Shown: piece after piece, positions 53,301 through 59,300 of the stretch
Position numbering within the stretch: position 1 is the stretch's first letter
How the letters are laid out: the number at the start of each line of letters is the position of its first letter
Assembly: GCA_047967505.1 (NCBI GenBank)
Contig: CM106540.1
Length of the DNA: 64,000 nucleotides
Reading direction: 5' to 3' (one strand)
From: Dipteris shenzhenensis
Taxonomy: Eukaryota; Polypodiophyta; Polypodiopsida; Gleicheniales
Notes under the pieces: generated by a model
Told to the model about the DNA's origin: nothing
Seen by the model: only the letters and a program-made list of their open reading frames with translations
Databases searched by the model: none
Program-made: the position numbers and the translations under genes

Positions 53301-56300
53301 CACAATACCAGCAAGCCGCAACTTGGACGAAAACTTCACAAGGTGAAATTTGCATGTCCGCTAATACGGCAGAAGCATATACCTAGATGAATCCAAGAAC
53401 ATTCCCAAACTCATCCTCTAAAAACACAACATAGTGCAGTTTCAATCTCATGATAGTCACTCACAAGGTTGAAAACCATTAACTCCATCATGCATAGCAG
53501 GGACTAGCTACTATGACATCCCCACTGACGTCATCAGCGCCCAACAGTGGGTGTAGACCATAGTATAAAAATATGCTCTCACACATACAAATCCACACAC
53601 CCACACATACTTGAGCATCCATTTATACAAAGTCTTCGTACTGAGTTTCTGTCGACACTCCGGAGGTGAAGGGCAGACTCAGCCATGATGAAGGCTAGCA
53701 CTAAAGGAGAAGGCTAATCAAAAGGTAGTCCAAAATCTCTTCATTCAAGCTACAACTGCTTGTGAAGTCTAAACATTTTCATTTTAGTCTCTCCCCAATG
53801 AGCATCTAAATCTAAATCTAGCTGATAGGGCAACGCACCATTTAAGATAGAAAGAATTATCACAATACCAGCAGGCCGCAACTTGGACGAAAACTTCACA
53901 AGGTGAAATTTGCATGTCCGCTAATACGGCAGAAGCATATACCTAGATGAATCCAGGAACATTCCCAAACTCATCCTCTAAAAACACAACATAGTGCAGT
54001 TTCAATCTCATGATAGTTACTCACAAGGTTGAAAACCATAAACTCCATCATGCATACCAGGGACTAGCTACTATGACATCCCCACTGACGTCATCAGCGC
54101 CCAACAATGGGTGTAGACCATAGTATAAAAATATGCCCTCACACATACAAATCCACACACCCACACATACTTGAGCATCCATTTATATTAAGTCTTCGTA
54201 CTGAGTTTCTGTCGGCACTCCGGAGGTGAAGGGCAGACTCAGCCATGATGAAGGCTAGCACTAAAGGAGAAGGCTAATCAAAAGGTAGTCCAAAATCTCT
54301 TCATTCAAGCTACAACTGCTTGTGAAGTCTAAACATTTTCATTTTAGTCTCTCCCCAATGAGCATCTAAATCTAAATCTAGTTGATAGGGCAACGCACCA
54401 TTTAAGATAGAAAGAATTATCACAATACCAGCAGGCCGCAACTTGGACGAAAACTTCACAAGGTGAAATTTGCATGTCCGCGAATACGGCAGAAGCATAT
54501 ACCTAGATGAATCCAGGAACATTCCCAAACTCATCCTCTAAAAACACAACATAGTGCAGTTTCAATCTCATGATAGTCACTCACAAGGTTGAAAACCATT
54601 AACTCCATCATGCATAGCAGGGACTAGCTACTATGACATCCCCACTGACGTCATCAGCGCCCAACAGTGGGTGTAGACCATAGTATAAAAATATGCTCTC
54701 ACACATACAAATCCACACACCCACACATACTTGAGCATCCATTTATATAAAGTCTTCGTACTAAGTTTCTGTCGGCACTCCGGAGGTGAAGGGCAGACTC
54801 AGCCATGATGAAGGCTAGCACTAAAGGAGAAGGCTAATCAAAAGGTAGTCCAAAATCTCTTCATTCAAGCTACAACTGCTTGTGAAGTCTAAACATTTTC
54901 ATTTTAGTCTCTCCCCAACGAGCATCTAAATCTAAATCTAGCTGATAGGACAATGCACCATTTAAGATAGAAAGAATTATCACAATACCAGCAGGCCGCA
55001 ACTTGGACGAAAACTTCACAAGGTGAAATTTGCATGTCCGCTAATATGGCAGGTGAAATTTACATGTCTTTGAGCACAGTCTATTTTGCTACTCTGCACA
55101 CCACATGAACGGTTGTGAAGTACACACATGTTGATGAAGGTGATTCCATAGTGAAACACTTCCGCGTGTAATTCTTGGGCTACGTATCAATCTTCCGCTA
55201 TGGGATACTCTCTGGTGTAATATCATTTTCTAACATGGTATCAGATCCTTGACAGAAGTAGACCTTGAAGGCCACAACCTTGCTGAAGGACGGCCTTGAT
55301 TCATTGCTCGAAGGAATTAGCTTTGGTGTCTAAAGGATTGTACCCAAGTGGGAGCGCCTAAAGGATAGTACCCAGGTGGTAGGCTCAAGTTCAGACAAGT
55401 GTACGACACTCTAAACTTGTTACCTCTATCAGTCATTATCATGGCCAATAGATACAAGATCCCAAGTTTTTGTGAGACAGGCAAGCTCAACGGGGCCAAC
55501 TACCTGTTGTGGAAAATGAAGTTTCGGAGCCACTTAGTGTTGAGGGAGTATTGGGGGATTGCGACGGGGACAGTGTTGGAGTTCAACATCCCCTCATGTA
55601 CCATGGTTAGGTTAGCTATAGTGAGGGCCTTGCTTGTGGGTGTGCTCGCCCAAAGGCTAGGTTAGGGCTTGAGTGAGGGCCTTGCTTGTGGGTGTGCCCG
55701 CCCCCAGTGAGGTTAGCATAGGGTAGTGTAGGCCAGATCTGCCCATGTGGAGGAGGCCCGGGACCCAATGGGGGCCACTACGCTGGCGCACCTTGTGCTG
55801 GTCAATCTTGGATGCCTGCGTGGCCACTCTATGAGGCGGAGACCAGCCCCTATGAGCCCTTTATAGGCTAAGGTGGGCCGACTTGCTGGTCAGCCACTAG
55901 GCCTGTTGGTCGGGTCCTCTGCAGGAGGGGTCAGCCCTCCATATGGCTGTGTGGCAGCCCCTATATGGAACATGAGGCTGGTCGGCTACAGTCGGTCCTT
56001 GGGGCAGGGGACCAGCCCCTTTTAGGGCTATTTGCCTTATAGAGGGCTGAGGGGGTCGACCCCCTAGCATGAGCAGTCAGCCCTTGTAGGGTAGTGGGTT
56101 GGCCCACATATGCCAACCAACCAAGAGGGGGTGGGAATCTATAGGTCACCTCCCTCACTTGTTGTTCATCTCAGTGTGGAGCAGCTTACAACATGAGGAT
56201 GGATGAAGGGGAATCAGTACAGGAACACATCACTCAGTTGGAGGGTCAAAGGACGAGCTCGACCAAGATGGCAAGGCTGTTGCTGGGAATGCTCCCCTGG

Positions 56301-59300
56301 AGCTATAGTAGTTATGTGACTATGATGACTGCAAGGCATAGGGCGGGGCCGGTGACTTTCGAGGAGCTGGTTCCATTGCTGCTGCAGCAAGAATCTCAGG
56401 AAAGAAGTTCAACGGTAAAGGTAAGGCCCCGATAGCTGAGGACAGGATCAAAGGCAAGAGCAAGGGTAACCCTAGCAAAGGCAAGCCCAAATCTAACGAC
56501 GGAGCGGACTCTTCAGATGAAGACAACAAGAAAAAGAGAGAGAAAGAGAGCAAGTGCTTCTACTGCGCTGAGCCGGAACATTCTGTGAAAGATTGCAAAA
56601 AGAAGAAGGCTGATCAGAAGAAGATGGGTGACAGCTCAGAGTCACACAATACAGCTCAGCTGGTGACAACAGAACTTTTCTTGGTGGCAACTCTGGGTAG
56701 ACACGGAACAAGGCTGGACAGAAATCACAGGTCAGCAAGCTACAGAAGACCCTAAGGGCATGAAGAACAGGCTGGAACATGAGCAAGCCTGCCTGGGCCA
56801 CTGGCAGCCTGCACGTGGCCACGCAGGGCCAGCAAGAGCCAAGAAATGGAGCCTTGAGGGGCTACTTATAGCCTCCCCAAGCCAGTCGGCCGGTAGGGGC
56901 AGTTTAAATTGGCCAAGAAGGGGCTGCAGCAGTCAGTTATTTTGGGGGGCAACCAGCCCCTATAAAAGGGAGCATTTGGGCCCCCATTCATCATCACTTG
57001 GAGCAGCAAACCAAGAGCAGGAAGGAGCAGCAAGAGGACCATCCTTGGGCCTATACACACGAGGTGAAGGAGACCTACGAGGGCTTCAGACTTAGCTCAA
57101 GGGATTGCCCACCTAGGCTGGTGTCCAAACAGTAAGGCGGAAGAGATCCTTTGGACAGAGAGTCTACATACACTCAATAGAGCACGCGGGCTCAGAGATC
57201 TAGAGGTGCCAGGCATATAGCAGGAGAACCTTTTGGTATTGTATCTTGTCCAGTTTGTGGACGGATATAAATATATGAGGGTTACTTCTATATTGTCTTT
57301 GAGAACAGTCTATTTGCTAGTCTGCACACACATGAATAGTTGTGAAGTGCACACAAGTTGATGAAGTTTGATTCCACAGTGAAACACTTCCGCATGTAAT
57401 TCCTGGGCTAGCTATCAGTCTTCCGCCATGGGATACCCTCTGGTGGGATTTCATTTTCTAACACTTAGTCCCACATCTTGAAGTGTGATCCCCGATCTCG
57501 TAAAGGCCCCTAGCCACATGTCCCAAGAGTGAAACCAGTTACCCAGAAGAACCCAATCCAAGATGAATTCTCCGTGCACTTCCTCTAAGGTGACTAACTA
57601 ACTGGAATCTGCGATCGTCTGGAAGGCATTTGAAGATCTTCCAAGAACCCACACAAGAAACAAGACCTCTCTCACATGAAGACCATTGCTTATGGGATTG
57701 TAGACACGCGAGGATCATTTGAAAGGGGATCGCAGATTATTGAGCACCTCTATGTGTTCTCCTTCCTTCATGATCTGGTGCTCGGTAGCTTGGTGCTCTC
57801 TTTCAAGGCCTCGTGTTTCACCAGAAACATGACACCGCTTGGGCCCTTCCAATTCAACGACATTGGTTGAGTCATGTTCTCTAGATGATGCTCCTAGCTC
57901 TCGGTACACACTTGTGCATGCCTCTATCAATACTTCGTGGGAGATTCTGGAGAGCATATCAACGTGACATATTTGGAGATGCGTATGCACAAAACAGTCC
58001 GTACAGTACAGACTATACGGCAGTACAGACTTGACCTGCGTGCGTTGTACAAACAAGTGCCCGTCATCAGTCAGAGCAGTTATGTACGGACATCTGCAGT
58101 GTACGGACAGGCTGCAGTTTCGAAATCCGTACAGCATACGGACATTGTACGACTACTTGCACGCACGTGCAATTGGATGACGACCTGTACGAAAATGTTC
58201 CGTACAGTATTCCGTACAATGTATTGCTAGTGGCTGGCAAATACAGAAGGGTGAGCAGATCGTTGTACGGTTTGGTGACTACGTTCTACGTGCAAGTACC
58301 GACAGTGAGCTAGGTTGTAGTACGGCGCAGGAACTGTAGTACGGAGTAGGGCAGCTGGGCTTGGTACGAACGTACAGAACAGCCCACAATGGCTGTACGA
58401 ACTTGTTCACAGGCAGCTGTACGACAGGTTGTACGGGCTGGAGCGGCATTGGATGAACGGCATAGTGGCAAGAGCTGTATACAGTAGATCTCCCAAGCTT
58501 GGAATGGAGAGGGTCAAGCTCACAAGCAGGATAACCTGCTCTGATACCACTGTAGGCTACATTGTGGAAGAATATACATGCTCTCCAGGTCCAAGCTTTT
58601 AGAGGACCTGCTGCTCTAATACCACGTAAAAGCGCTGTGGATATGCAAGCAGAAAGTGAGAGCAGGATAAGTGAACTGAAACAGCAAAGAAATGCATACG
58701 ACAACAGATGGAAATGCAGAGGAGATGTCCAGGAAAACTCTGCATAAACTCGCTTAGAAAACCTTCACAATTGGTCTCCAACCCTGTCTGAAGAGCCTAC
58801 AAACCAGCCACAATCCCAGGCCAATACTTCATCCGGCAGTTAGCCCTGGCAATGGGAAGTGCCGGATGGCACTAGAAAGAGGGATTTTTGGTTAAAAACG
58901 CGGAAACAATATATTTTCTCCTGTTCATCGTCTCGGAGGTCATGTCCCTCCTGCTGCTGTCTCCATCACCACCATCGAGTTTACTTGTGCCCTGGCTGAA
59001 CTCCTGCAGAACACACACCAAGAAAGGACTAACACACTAGAGGTCTCTCTAGGTTGGCACACCCACATAGCAGCCCTCACTCTCTAATATACATACAGGA
59101 GATGACTTACTCTAACAGGAACAGCCTATCGCCGGCTACTGCCAAATCATAGTAGCACTTAATAAATGGTGAAACCCAGATGTGGGTTTCCTGAAACCAC
59201 CAAAGGGAGCTGCTGTATCAAGAAAATAGCTGTTGCAACGTGCGAGCTTGCACAAAACCGCCAGGAGGTACCATGGAACAAAACATACACATGGCCTACA

